A stretch of 64,000 nucleotides of DNA from Phytophthora colocasiae (Eukaryota; Oomycota; Peronosporomycetes; Peronosporales; Peronosporaceae), in the NCBI GenBank assembly GCA_018806915.1, contig JAGKQI010000061.1, positions 2,046,001 to 2,110,000 of the forward strand, given 5' to 3'. Position 1 is the first letter of the stretch, and the number at the start of each line of letters is the position of its first letter. Made by a program: the position numbers and the translations under genes. The notes beneath the pieces were generated by a model, which did not search any database, was not told the origin of the DNA, and saw only the letters and a list, made by a program, of their open reading frames with translations. This document shows positions 29,813 to 42,287 of the stretch, piece after piece.

Positions 29813-32800
29813 TCAAAGCCACGGAGCCCACCCCGGGAAAAGTTTGCAGAGATTATGCGGATCCTGTGCTGCACTGATGAGCTGTTTTACTTGCCCTTCA
29901 ATACTGAGTGCACTGCCATTTGGATCTTCGTACCCCTCGAGCTTTTGTTTGACTCGAATCAAAGCTCGCGCTGCAGCATCTGTACTTCCAGGCCCAGCTT
30001 GCATCTCCTCGGCGGGTTGAGTGTTGTGCATACTCCCAGTTCCATAGACAGCACTACTGCTGCTCGAGCGGCTTGAGCTCCGCGAGCGCATAGATTTCCC
30101 ACGACCCTGCCCCTCTTGGATTCGCAGAGCTTTTAAAGGTGAAAGTGTCCACCGATAAAGCGGGTCGTGCACGAAAACTTCCAAGATCGTAACAACGGAA
30201 GCACTCTTCTTACGTAGGAGTTGAAGAGTGACTTCACAACAGCGAGAAAACACGCCGTCAACTCCAGAAATGCCCATGCCATCCACCATATCGCGAGTGA
30301 GTCGGAAAGGAACGGTCTCAGGTGTGTAAAGAGCCATCCCCTGATCAAATACAACGCCGAAATCAATATGTACAAGCTCTCCCGTTTTTTCGTGGATCAG
30401 AATATTCTGCGAGTGGCGGTCTCCGATACCCAAGATATACCCCACGATCGACGTCACGGCAGCGCTATGTACGTAAGATAGTCGACGTTGATACCAAACG
30501 ACAGCGTCTGGGAACTTCTCCAAAAAGAAATGGTGGAACACTGGTGTGAAATTGGCCTCGATCTCCAAGAAGGCTGGCAGCTTATCTGGCGCGTTCTTGA
30601 GGTACTGACGACACTCGATATGCTTCCATTCGTGAGGGTGGTAGCGTTCATGTGCTGACAACCTTTTCGCCGTTCTGCTCACAAGATACGACCCCCAGGG
30701 TACCGTGTTTTCCACCCACTCTAATACTCCAGCAATGGGCGACAACGGCACAACTCGGTAAGTGCGTAAGCGCAGCTTACGCTTGCGAGTGCTCTTTTCT
30801 TCCATCAAGAATTGGTTCATTGTCTCAAACACTTGCTCGATTACCAGATCTTGCCTTGTATCATCTTGCCCCTTGACCAGTTGCTTGTATGGTTTACCGT
30901 CGGAGCCGTGGCAGTAAATGATCTTTGGACGATGTATACCGCTGTCTGTGATGGAGAATTGGGGCTCAAACGAATACATACGTACGACATTCGAGTAGTC
31001 CATATCAGGCTGCGGTGCAATTTGAGACGTTAGAACTGCTGGCAGCACCACAGAATCTCCACGTCGCGCGCGGGCACGGAGGCACTGGTCAAAAGTAGTA
31101 CCTCCCAATCTCCCCGAGTTCGTATCAAAAATTTTAACTGTAGAGAGAGGGATCTTCTTCTTCTTCCCGTGATACTCACTCGTGTCGAAAAGAGCTAATT
31201 GGACGTACGCGTTTGCCATACTGTCCAGTGTTTGCAGTAGCTCCCGTTGCTCCGTCTTCATTAACTCTGCCAAATACACTTTTGCGCCTTCTGCCTTCGC
31301 ATCTCCAACGTTGGTTCGAAACTGTAGTGCGCCTTTTCCTTCCACGTCTCCACTATTTTTCAGCGCGATCAACTGTATCAGGGTGTGGTGCGGATGCTGC
31401 TCACTCAGCTTCATTACCAGTTTGTGAAGCGCCGTCTGGAAAGTACCGCTAGCACTGCTAATGCGCGAGATAATTTGGTACGACAGAGGAACGAGCTTGT
31501 AGGACGGCACCGTGTCAATGACCTCCTCGATTACAACTCGATTGATATCAGGCTTGTGCTGATTGTTGAACCATAACGACAGTACACGAAACACCATGTC
31601 CAGCTCAGCTTGTGACGAAAGCGTTAATCCTTTCCCGTAACTGCAGAGCGCACCAATCAAAAACTGGTCCACCGATGCCTCCACTTTCGAGCGCTCATTC
31701 AGATCATGGAAAACTTCTTTGTTGAGAGCGAAAATGTGGGCTCGGTTCTCATTCTGCATATTCTGCTCCATCGATTGCAATTCTTGCAACTCATCATGCC
31801 GCGCTTGAACCACCATCTTTCCTGTCAGCCATTCTCGCGAAGTCACTCGAGTATTTACTTGCTGGTACATCCCAGCCATGAACTCGGCAAGGGCAAAGTG
31901 TGCCTTGGCAGCATCTCGGGACCGTTTTGATATCGCTTCAGGATCCATATTGCCCATTATCTCTGTTGCTTTTTGGAAATAATCCTCCAGAATTACTTGA
32001 GAACTCTCTGAGCGCTGGGATGCAATCCACTTTCCTGTGAATGTCAGCACTTTCACTAGTAATAGCTGTAGTGATGTCACTTCAGTCGCAGATATGGACG
32101 TATCTCGTAAATACCCAGTCAATTCGGAGGACACACTTTTCCCTGTCCATATTGCACTTCTAGCCTCTTGCTGTTTCCACAGCAGTTTGGACTTCTGTAT
32201 CTGCCATTGCATCCTTTCGTAAATGCCCAATGAACCACGTTCATTAAGCTGCTCAAGTTTTCGCAAGGCTCTGTAAGCAATTGCCATCCGCCCAGCTTTT
32301 CGACTGAGGGAAGCAAGGTCCAGATAGAGTTTTGTGGCCACTTGTGCGTCATCTGACGGCTTTCCCACATGAAGAAGAACTTCTTCCAGTGCTAGGAGAC
32401 TTTCAGCTTTGTCGAAGTCATTCTTGATCTGGTCACGTCGAAGCTGCCATTGCTCAAGCAAAGGCATTACACTCAAAGTTTGTTGTCGAGGGGCAGCTAA
32501 AGTGTCACTCAGAGACGACGAAAATTGTCGGGATTCTGTGGTAGTTGCAGAGAAATTCAGTGGTTCTGTCGGTGGAACTGAATTGCGAATATGGTCCGCA
32601 AGTTCTTCGATTTCATGAATCGCCTGTAGGCGAACTAGCGCCGAGTAGGAATCCTTTGTGCTTTCGAACGAGTGCAAACTCAGTTGAATCGATCGCAAAA
32701 CCTGCTCATTCGCCCTCATCGTAATATCTTGCAGGTGCGTAAAATCCCCATGAGCGATAGCTCGCAAACTCTGAAAAATCATTTGATGGTGTGAAGAAGA

Positions 32801-35800
32801 TTCTCCCGGTGTCGAAAGACCAGGAAGCACAGCTTCCCATTGCATGCTCTTCCACGCGAGCTTGTACTTGTGTTCTAAGGCTTGGGCAGTAGCGGACCCA
32901 GTATTATTATCAGCAATGGTATCAGACTCCAACGACTGCAGATAACCCGCTAGCAAGTGATTGTACCCCAGAGATTGCAGAGACGTCAGAATCCCTTCCA
33001 CAAGTCGAGGCGGAGTACTGGGCGTTAAATCGTTTGTCGAGACCAGTTGCTGGTTGGTGAATTGTAGCGAGACGTCGTACAGAGGAAGAGTTTGAGCATG
33101 AAGTCCCTCACGGTTGTATTTTACCAGCTGCGACTTAACCGTGCGTCCGTCATTCACACCATAGATGCCGTCGTCGTCACTATCAAAGCTGTAGGCCTCC
33201 ACAAGAATGTCACGGACAGTATCCACCATACCATCTCTGTCTAGTGAAGACAGTGGGGTAATTTTGCCGCCTTGCTTCTTTTCCAGCCACATTTCCACGT
33301 ATTGCATTGCTGAGTATGGCATATTGACTCGTACAGCAGCCTTTGCAACAGAAAGGAAATCCAAGTCAATCAGGCAGCCATATGCCAGATCAGTTAACTG
33401 TTGTCTCCCAGTAGAAGCTGCTGTACCAGTAAATGAACGCTTAGGGCCTTTTCCTTTACTTGTTGACACAGTTTGCTGGCCTCTGCCATTTGATTCCACA
33501 AACTGAGCTTTCTCAGTTTCCCGGAGAAAGTTGATGCTGTGAACAACTAGTTGCACAGCTTCAGGTGGTTGAGAAAGCTCCGATACCTGCTGAGTTTCCA
33601 CTAGAGACGCCAATCCATGCTGATTCATATTTTCACCAGTTGACCCAGTCAAAACGTATCTGATGCCTTGGTTGATAGCCTTCACAATTCGCGAAGACTT
33701 GCTGGCACCACTCGATCTTTTATCATCCTCAGTACTATCCGCATCCGTGCCATTATCGGGTCTCAAAATTTCTTCAAGCGCGTAAGGAAAGAGAAAAACG
33801 GCCATGTCAGCCCTCATGGCTGACAATGCCGAACATGCTTTTAGCACGGGATCTGAAGATTCCCTCGCCAAGCACGCAGTTAACGAGCAAACCCATGCCT
33901 CAAAGCCAAGTTCTTCTGCAGATGTCCAATACTCCAGAAATTGACGAAGAGTTCTCTTCGGCTTCACACCCCGTTCCCCACCACTGCTTGAAAAGGAGGA
34001 AGACCAATTGGCTGGTGAAGAGCTTTCAAAGGGCTTCAAAAACGCCTTCAGCTCATTATCTTTACTCCGAGCTAGAGCAGCTAAGCCCTCATCGAGACTC
34101 AGCACAGTTTGTAAGGTTGTAAAAGTTTCCTCGAGCACTGTCGGATCAACACGCCCCAACCTTGCTCCCTCGAACAGCAAGGAACTTAAATACGTAAGCA
34201 CATGTTCGTGCATTACGAAGCTGAATGTAGTCTTGATTTCTTGCAGGGCGCCTCGATGAAAGTGTCTTCGATATAACCGAGATAACTCTCCCTCCTGTTC
34301 AGCGGGACTCACCTCATATTCACTGGCATCAAGTGCTCCAAGCTGTCCAATAATATTAGCAAGGCTTGCAGCGTCCTTATTACGATTGCAGCTGGAAATG
34401 CCAAACGTACCGGAGGAGCTCATATATAGTAATGTCTGAGCCAGTTTTCCGCACTGTTTCCTAGCCGATTCGCTTGAATCCCGCACCGTGTCAATGCTCG
34501 CAGATATAGCTGAGAGACGTACGTCTGCAAGCGATCCAGTCGGGCTTTGAGTTGCAGCACTACTGTAAACTTCTCGCGGGATCGCGCTCACTGAGCCACT
34601 GAAAGGATTTGGATTGTAAAACTGAGCTCCACGCGACCGCTCCCTCTGAATGAACATCAGTATCTGCTGATTAGCTTTGTTCCGTGTGCCCATAATTGAT
34701 TGAGACAAGCTCTTTTTGCACTCTTCTTCACTTTGGCTTGCTTCTGATGAAACAATTTTTCGACTGCTGATGATCAACGTATTCAGTTTGTCCAGACTCG
34801 CTGAAACCCCATCCGAGACCATGTCAATATCAAGCGCATACTTGCCAAGCCCACTGCCCAATTCATTGCATACAGCAAAAATGACCCATTCCAGTTCTGC
34901 TTGGTCGTCAGCATTCAAGCTCAATGTGCCTGGTGTCCCTGCTGTGTTTCTTTCACGTTGAGATGACGCATTGCACTTGGACAGAATGTCACTAATCTCT
35001 TGCACTACAAACCCAAGGTATTTACCGAACTTGTCTGTGCACTTCATAAAGTGCTCGCAATTGTCACGGACAAGAAGAGACAGCATCCTTCCGATCCCCC
35101 GTCGATTATGGACAGCTAAACGTTTAATTGACTGGAAACATATTGAAAGCAGAAGGTGCTGCAGCACAGAACTTTCAGCGACTGCATCGCGAGTCTCTAC
35201 GACAAAGATCTTGAAGCACTTCACAGCGCAGACAGCTCTTGGATCGATGTGCTCTGTTCGTAACAACAGCACGTAAAATTCACCAAGTAACTCCGCCATG
35301 TTGAGTAGCTTCCAGTCGAACGCTGAGTATTTTTCTTTCATCACTTTTAGTGCATCCCTCCACAAATCACTTTGCGTAATTAAGTCTTCATCGCATCTCT
35401 GGATTATATTCCACACCGTAAACCGTGCCATCTTACTTGCGATGTGCCCAAGATGTGACAGCTTCAGAGTATTTGCATGAGCTCGCTCCTCTGCAATGTC
35501 AACCATTTGCTGGCCCAATTGTTTTAAATCTGGATCGGGATAAACCAACAGCATGAAAGAAAAGGCGAACAGATCCGTGGTCAACTGCGCACCAAAATCG
35601 ATCTTTCTCTCAGCATCCGCGCCGTCAACGGGAAAGCAAGACAGAATCTCATCGACAAATTTAAATCGGTCTTCCTTTTCCCCGGACATGTCTCCAGAAA
35701 TGAAGCTGTGAAGTACTCCAATTGGAACGATTTTGTCCAGCATTTTAGCAAAGTATGTCCCTTGAGTATCCATGCTCGGCTCCTCACCAAGAAGGATAGA

Positions 35801-38800
35801 AAGCGGAAACTGTTGCAGCAAAGAGTGCCCGTGGGGTAAAGGGGCTAGTTGACTGTTCTTCATCCACTCTGTGTTGTTGTTTTCTTCTTCCTGGGGGGCA
35901 AGTCGGTGACTTGCGGATATAAAACGATGCCACAGGCCACAAAAGTGGTCATCCAGCAAGTCTGATATGCTTGGATAGTCATAAAATTCCGCTATAGCAC
36001 GTAGCCATCGTGAAACGAGCGACGGTGTCCCGACGCCATACAGTGATACCGTTATTGAAGCCATTTCAACACTAGCATTCAAGACTTCAGGTAAAGCTGT
36101 CTGGGAGGAACACGCACTCACGTACAAGCTCAGCAGCACTGATAAACAAGTGTCCATGCACAGTCGAGGATCGACAGCTTCCTGTTGCAAACGCTGCTGT
36201 AGTTCTTTCACTTCTTCGGCGGTCCCACCTGAGCGTAGCTGTGTATCAGGAACAAGGGGGACGTCAAGTAAAGACTCCTGTGCCTTGAAGAAATGTCGAA
36301 ATATGCCTCCACTGCCGTCTGGATACATGTAATATACGGATTGAAGACCGCGTGCAGCAATAGACCGTACGCTGATATCACTGTCAGTCAAGCCAGCGAC
36401 ACAAGCTTCCTCGAATGCGACAAATTCATGCAAATTTAGGCGGAAATATACCTCTTGGCACTGTAATTCAGCATTTCGAGCCATTCGTATGCTTCGCTTT
36501 AATGCAAAACCAGCCATAGACGCCAAATGTCGTTTCGCACAGTCCATTAGGGCTGCAGGGGGCTGCTCGTCATGCTGGTGTTTCCTCGTCTCATGAACCA
36601 GCCCAGCGAGCTGAAGAGCAGACAGCACTTGTGAGAGAAAAATTGCTGCCCTGCCATTTCCACCTCGTGCTGTTGAGAGGGTATCTTTCATGCCCTCTTC
36701 CGCTGCATGATCGATCAATACAATGAAAGCTTCCAGGCTGTCCGGACCCGCGACGCCACAAAGGAGAACCGCAACGGCTAACACATAATCCGGATCAAAC
36801 TGAATCTCCTGCACATGCTTCTTGACTGAAGAGAGTCCGCGGTCTTTTTTGAGCAGCAATATCACTCGGAAACACCACAAGCCAATACTTTTCTGGATAA
36901 CACGACTGGGAGGGCGATCACGTGATATGTCATCTTCGTCCCTAAAAAAAAATAATAGCCGATTAGACTAATAACAACCAGATCAAATCAATTACCTCGA
37001 AGGGATGGATTGGCATACCCGTTATCCATGACATCCCATTCCTTCTGCGGTGGCTGGTTTTGCAACGGTGTAGGTACTGAGCGACTGGATGTCGTCTCCC
37101 AGCGGGGCGTACCTCGAAGGGAGCTGAAGCCAGTCCGCGGACGAAGTAACGTCGGTGTCGACGAGCTAGCAGGCGTATCACCACCACCACTGAGAATGTC
37201 AAGTGAGGCTTCTAGCATGTTCACAATAGCCCTTATAGACTGGCGCAGCTCTGATGGAATACGTAGTTCAATCGGATCGGCTGACGGGTGGCGGCATTTC
37301 TGTAGTACTTCCTGTCCTTGCGTAATCAAAACGATTGAATGCAGTCTCCTCAATGTGTGAAGCACACTCTCCGACATAGATTGGCTTTGCTGCGCATGCT
37401 TGACCACATTTGGCTTCAAGTAGTTTGCAACAATCTCAAAAAAATACTTCAGCAGCCGAAGCACTCGAAGGCGATTTGAGTTCCTCACAGGAATATCTGA
37501 ACACGGTCCATCTTCATTTGCATAGAGTGCCGCAAGAACAAGGCCAACCTGTCAGCATATCAAAAAGAAGCGCAATAAGGCCGTTAGACATAGAACACAA
37601 TTAAGTCACAGCTGCCAGTCACCAATACTTACATCAAATGCGTTTGCCAGCACGCGCAAACCTTTAATGGGATTGTATCCATCAGACGGTAACCTGCTTG
37701 ATATGTCTGAAAGCAATTCAGAAAACGCGTTGACGACTTCTGTTTGAAGCACCGTCGCTTTCTCTGATGAAAGTGATTGAGAGTACGAACGCCTGCAATA
37801 CCCATCACAAGAAAGTAGGCGGTTGCCATGTTGTGGTGGTACATGTATGAGCTTTCGCAAAAGACCTGTCGGTACAGCAAGCCTCTCAAACTGATCATCA
37901 ACCTTTATCGCACGCGATTTAATCCCATCGAACAAGCTTGAATCGTCTGTGCCAAATCTCTCGTCAGCAAACGCTTGTACCGGTAAGGAAAATGCTGCTT
38001 GTTTCACCCCCGTTGGCTCTGAAAATACCATCGATAGATGGTCGAGTCCACTTTCGAGCATGCAAAAAGCTACACCAAAGCCATGGAGTTCCTCTCCCGA
38101 AACCCAGCTATCCAATTCTTCAGCATGTCTCGCAGTCATCTTGCGAATCAACTCTGGTGTAAAAATCGTTTCTTCTTTGACCATTGAAGTGTTCTTCAAC
38201 CCAAAGAATGCTTGGATGACAGAGGCGTAAACCATGGGAGACCACTCCGTTTGCCAATCCACTTTCGTAAATAATCTCGCACTGTTTCCTATCATATCTG
38301 TGCTCTTACGGAACACTTGATAACGCAAATGATCAAACAAAGATCGTAGCAGCTTTGACTGCACCGAACACTGGCTACTGGTTACATCCTCGCTAAGGGA
38401 CAGCGAGTCAGGTCCGACTGGTATCTGTATATGACAAAGAAGGGAAAGTAAAGTGCAAACAGAGGCCATCGAAGTTCTTGCATATGGTCTCATGGTATCT
38501 CCACGAGCCACTGGGGTGTCAATACTTGGCGGTCGAAAGGCAGGTAAATTCCACAAGTCATGACAACTAGCTTCGATAGCGTCCATAGGTACAAGCCCAA
38601 ACGAGATACAACAATTGAGCAGCGTAAGAACAGCATCACCAGCTTGACCTCTCATCAGTCCAATTCCCTCAGTAACACGAGTGTAAGGAAGCTCGGGTCG
38701 AAGTAAATTCTTCCACACATTTAGCCAGTGTTCGCTAAAGTCATCACCACAGTCTTTTCGATGTTGTACCGAGAGTGCAGCCATTTGGATCAAGATATGC

Positions 38801-40410
38801 AGCGTCAACGTTTGCCACTTTCCCAATTCTTTCACGACCAGCATATCACAGAGCTTCTGGATTACCATCATCAAATCACCAACCCGATTAGTCATGTAGT
38901 AATCACCGTGACGGCACAGAATTGATAGGAGCAAGAACAGCCACGAGCCCGCGTCGTTGGACTGCCTCATTTCCGTTCGTTGGGACTGGGACGAACTTCT
39001 GGATAAATATGATACTGTCGATGACCGCTGTGAAGCAGGTGAAGCCGAGCTTGCTGTCATGATTTCAGCGTCTGAACGTGGACTACGAAAAAAATGATCA
39101 ATCACAGTTTCCCACGCCAGCACAGTTGAGATCGATCTCGATCGTTTACTGCCCACAGCAACTGGGTCAAATAAATATTCTTCTTGAGTGAGCGTACTGC
39201 TCTGCATCTGGTCCGACACCAAACAGTCATGATAGAAGATGATATCTGCTGAGCACGCCAAATGCCTAATCCCTTGATCATCGATACCTAGCGTATTTCC
39301 CAGTCGTTGCTCTTTTGCCGAATTAAAATGCGTCATCAGCAAGTTGATCTCGTCTGTCCCTAACGCCACAGTAATCAGTTTCTTCATCTCGCGCAGTAGC
39401 TTCCCAGGAGGCAAATAGCAAAATGTCGGTTCTGCTGTAACGTTATGCTGGTACAACTCGAAGAACAGCATCAAAAATTCCGCCGGAGCTCCACGTAGTC
39501 CAGTTTTTCTAGCTTTGTTTGACTTGATAATAAATTCCAACACTGTAGTTCCACGTTTCAACAAATACGGCCCGATGGATCCAAAATACGCTCTCATCAA
39601 GTCCGTTAGCGTCTCTAAGAACGCCGATGCAACCACTAGTAATAAGCTGTCTGCGTTTGACTCCATTGATTCGCTTTGAGCTTCAAACCAGCTCTCAATC
39701 CACTTCACCAGTCCTGGCAACACATCACGTTCGAGCCCTCGCTCGTTCAAGTCAAACGGGCAGTTCTTCACCAGAAATTTGACAACTCTGGCCCTTGTAG
39801 CTGCCGTGTCCTTATCTCCAATTGAGTCTCCATCTATCTTGGTTAAGAAGCTGCCTAGAGACACTTCCAGCATGTTCTTCCAGTCGTCATAGTCCAGGAC
39901 GGCACAATAGACGCGGAATTGTACAATAACTTCCACCGTAAGCCACGCTTCCTTGTCCACGAGCGTCTCAAAACTCCGTTCAAACTCAATAGATGTGTGG
40001 CGGTCTATCACTGCTACTGAAAAAGTAAATAACTGGCGAATACAGTCTCGTCCATTCGGATCCAGGTGCAACATTGGGCCGTCCGCCGTCACGTGCGCAG
40101 TCTCCAGCTCCGTACGTAGGTAGTGCCAGTATCGAAGCTGTGGCATTTTTGGCCGCTTACTTATCTTGCGCTTAGAGCCGCTCAAGTTCAGATACACGCG
40201 CATTTCCTCCTTCAGCACGTGCAACAGACAGTTTAAGAGGAAGCCCCAGCTGCGCCAGCGGTGCACGAGTTGGCGAGCGCGGTCGTCACTCAGGAAGGAC
40301 TGAAGCTTCTCCACAGCGCTAGATACACCCTTGGAGTTCTTGACGCTGCGTAGCTCGCTGCACAGCTGGGAGAACTGGTGCCAGTCGGCATCGCGTTCCG
40401 AGCGCGCCAT
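29813..40410 (-). CDS. ATM: ATM/Tel1 checkpoint kinase
   Basis: This nuclear PI3K-like Ser/Thr kinase is activated by DNA double-strand breaks. Three exons (40410-37633, 37548-37019 and 36941-29813) join in frame to 3478 aa. The introns are 84 and 77 nt, and the second uses the GTATGC donor at 37018. The N-terminus carries a TAN-like segment ('QLCSELRSVKNSKGVSSAVE'). HEAT-like helices fill the middle, and a FAT region lies at about 2350-2950. The kinase domain (about 3080-3390) has 'GSDGKPYKQLVKGQDDTRQD', the catalytic loop 'GIGDRHSQNILI', 'HIDFGVVFDQG' and 'FRLTRDMVDGMGISGVDGVF', which favours ATM over ATR or SMG1. A Ser/Arg-rich insertion separates the kinase from the C-terminal FATC ('GQVKQLISAAQDPHNLCKLF...PW'). 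It is longer than human ATM (3056 aa). Confidence 0.93.
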
Positions 40411-40657
40411 GGTCCCAATGCAGAATGCGAAAAATGCTCTTAAAATGAAGATCTGTTTTAAACATGCTGTTAAAGTGTATGTTTGATGAATGATAGCATC
40501 AAGATGAAGTTGAATATGAAGTGTCTGCATCAGCTGTATTGCTTAACTGGCTCCGTTCCCCCTACGTCTAGCACCAATACCCTACGGCCAGCAGCAACTG
40601 AGCATGAAAGCAAACTCCTACGGACTCAAAAGACCCCTTGTGTGATGCAGGCTCCAC

Positions 40658-41622
40658 TTACTGCAGACCCAGCAGCACACCGCCGTTGCCACCGTCCTGG
40701 TTAGGCAGGTACGTGACGTTGCGCGACTTGGCAAGCGTCTCGGCGATCTCACGGGCGGCATCAATACGCTGCACCTCGATAAAACCGGAACCGCTCTTGG
40801 CGACGGCGTCGGAAACGAGACGGGCGGCCTCGGACTCACCCTCGGCCTTGATAACCGCGGCCTTTCGCTCCTGCTCGGAGCGCATGACGACAAACTTCTG
40901 GCGCTCAGCGTCCTGCTGGGCCACCTGCTTCTGCTCGACGGCGCGCGTGAACTCCGGGCCGTACTCGAGGTGCGTGATGGACACGTCGTCCAGCAGCAGG
41001 AAGAAGTTGCGGCAACGGTCGTTCATCTCCTTGGCAATCTGCTGCGACACCTGGTCACGGCGAGCCAGCAGCTCCACGGCATCGTACTGGGCCACAATAG
41101 ACTTGAGCACCTCGTTACCCACAGACGGAAGAATTCGGTCGGCGAAGTCAGAACCGTACTCGGCGTAGATGTGCGAGAGCTTGTCGGCATTTGGTCGGTA
41201 CAGGCAACGCAGCGAGATGTTAACATTCTGCAGGTCCTTAGTTCCCGTGCGCGAGCTGATGAGACGGTAGTTGGAGCGCACGTCCAGGATCGTCGGGTAC
41301 TGGAAGAACGGGATCTTGAAGTGCGTGCCCTCGCCCACAGACTTGTCCAGGATACCGTCCTTACGGTCAAAGATCACAGCGCGGTGGCCACCATCCACTG
41401 CAAAGGTTTAAAAACACAATAATGAAACAGTTAGGAACAGGACAATAACGACTCTTTCGGCTGCTCTTGTAGGACTTATAAAGGGAAAACAAGAAGCAGG
41501 ACGACGGCTTTGGATAAAATAAGCGCAGACGCACCGTCGTAGATGCACTCCTGAAGGCAAAATCCGCCGATACCGACGGTGGCGCCGATGCCGGCCACAC
41601 GGTTAAGGAATCGAGCCGCCAT
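40658..41622 (-). CDS. PHB1: Prohibitin 1 (mitochondrial inner membrane scaffold)
   Basis: Two exons, 41622-41535 and 41397-40658, flank a 137-nt intron and give 275 aa. The N-terminus has a hydrophobic anchor ('GIGATVGIGGFCLQ') followed by the family motif 'YDVDGGHRAVIFDR' across the junction. The SPFH/Band-7 domain spans about residues 27-190 ('GTHFKIPFFQYPTILDVRSN', 'LPSVGNEVLKSIVAQYDAVE'). A coiled-coil follows (about 180-240, 'QQDAERQKFVVMRSEQERKA'). With PHB2 it forms ring complexes controlling cristae, m-AAA protease and respiratory assembly. The C-terminus 'GGVLLGLQ' ends at a TAA inside a GTAAGT, so a further 3' intron and a slightly different end are possible. Confidence 0.93.
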
Positions 41623-41983
41623 GTTCACGTATCTGTTCTGTGGCTCTGAGGGGAACTTGTTGCAATGGGTGGGGGGGCTCTGAGTGGCTCAAACTTGTGG
41701 TGTTTAACACACGAAACAAGGAGGAATGATAGTCCCTGTGAGAACCAATATTGAGCTTCTGGATTGAATATGTATTTATAGAGGTTTTTGATTTTGGGTA
41801 ATTTGTTCCTAGTACCAGCTAAGTTCGCTTCGCACTTAACCTTTCCGGTGGCATAGCCACGCCCTAAGAACTCCCAAACCTGATAAACTCGACATATCGG
41901 TTATGGAAGATCTGGTGGGTCATGCATAGCCTCTAGTCCCATTTCCATTAGAGCGCTTCCACCAGAATTGCTACATCGACATC
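41623..41983. promoter_or_regulatory. Divergent promoter region between PHB1 and a COX14-like gene
   Basis: This 361-bp non-coding gap separates two divergently transcribed genes of probable mitochondrial function. It contains a G8-like run near 41670 and AT-rich stretches near 41770-41800. I see no clear TATA box. Confidence 0.4.
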
Positions 41984-42166
41984 ATGGCTGGCTCGAGCAA
42001 GGTAGCAGACATTCTACACAAGACGGTAACGGGCGGCCTGGTGCTGGTCACAGCCTTCGCACTGGCAGACGTTACGCGCGGCTTCGGCGTGCTCGTGAAG
42101 CGCAACATCGACCGGAGGGCGGCGCACGCAGCTGAGCAGGAGCAGAACGACGCCCACAAGGATTAA
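41984..42166 (+). CDS. COX14-like mitochondrial micro-protein
   Basis: This is a 60-aa protein with one predicted membrane helix (about residues 16-36, 'GGLVLVTAFALADVTRGFGV') between a short N-terminus containing 'KVADILHKT' and a charged tail 'KRNIDRRAAHAAEQEQNDAH'. The order 'ADI..KT', one helix, then an Arg/Ala/Glu/Gln tail matches COX14, a single-helix inner-membrane factor for COX1 assembly. The similarity is recalled from memory and is short. The divergent partner is prohibitin, also mitochondrial. The start is in 'catcATGG'. It could instead be another small mitochondrial inner-membrane protein. Confidence 0.5.
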   Translation: MAGSSKVADILHKTVTGGLVLVTAFALADVTRGFGVLVKRNIDRRAAHAAEQEQNDAHKD

Positions 42167-42287
42167 ACCCAAGCGAATACAGATCACAAGAGCATCGAGG
42201 CCTCGTTCCGAGTCTCTCATACAGTTGCCATTTCTGTAACGCTATTGACAGCCCGTACTAATAACTAATGAAGCCTCTTAAGCCTTG

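Noticed and set aside
36988..36995. GTAATT donor for ATM intron 2
   Set aside because: It gives the wrong phase and a premature stop. The GTATGC donor at 37018 restores the frame.
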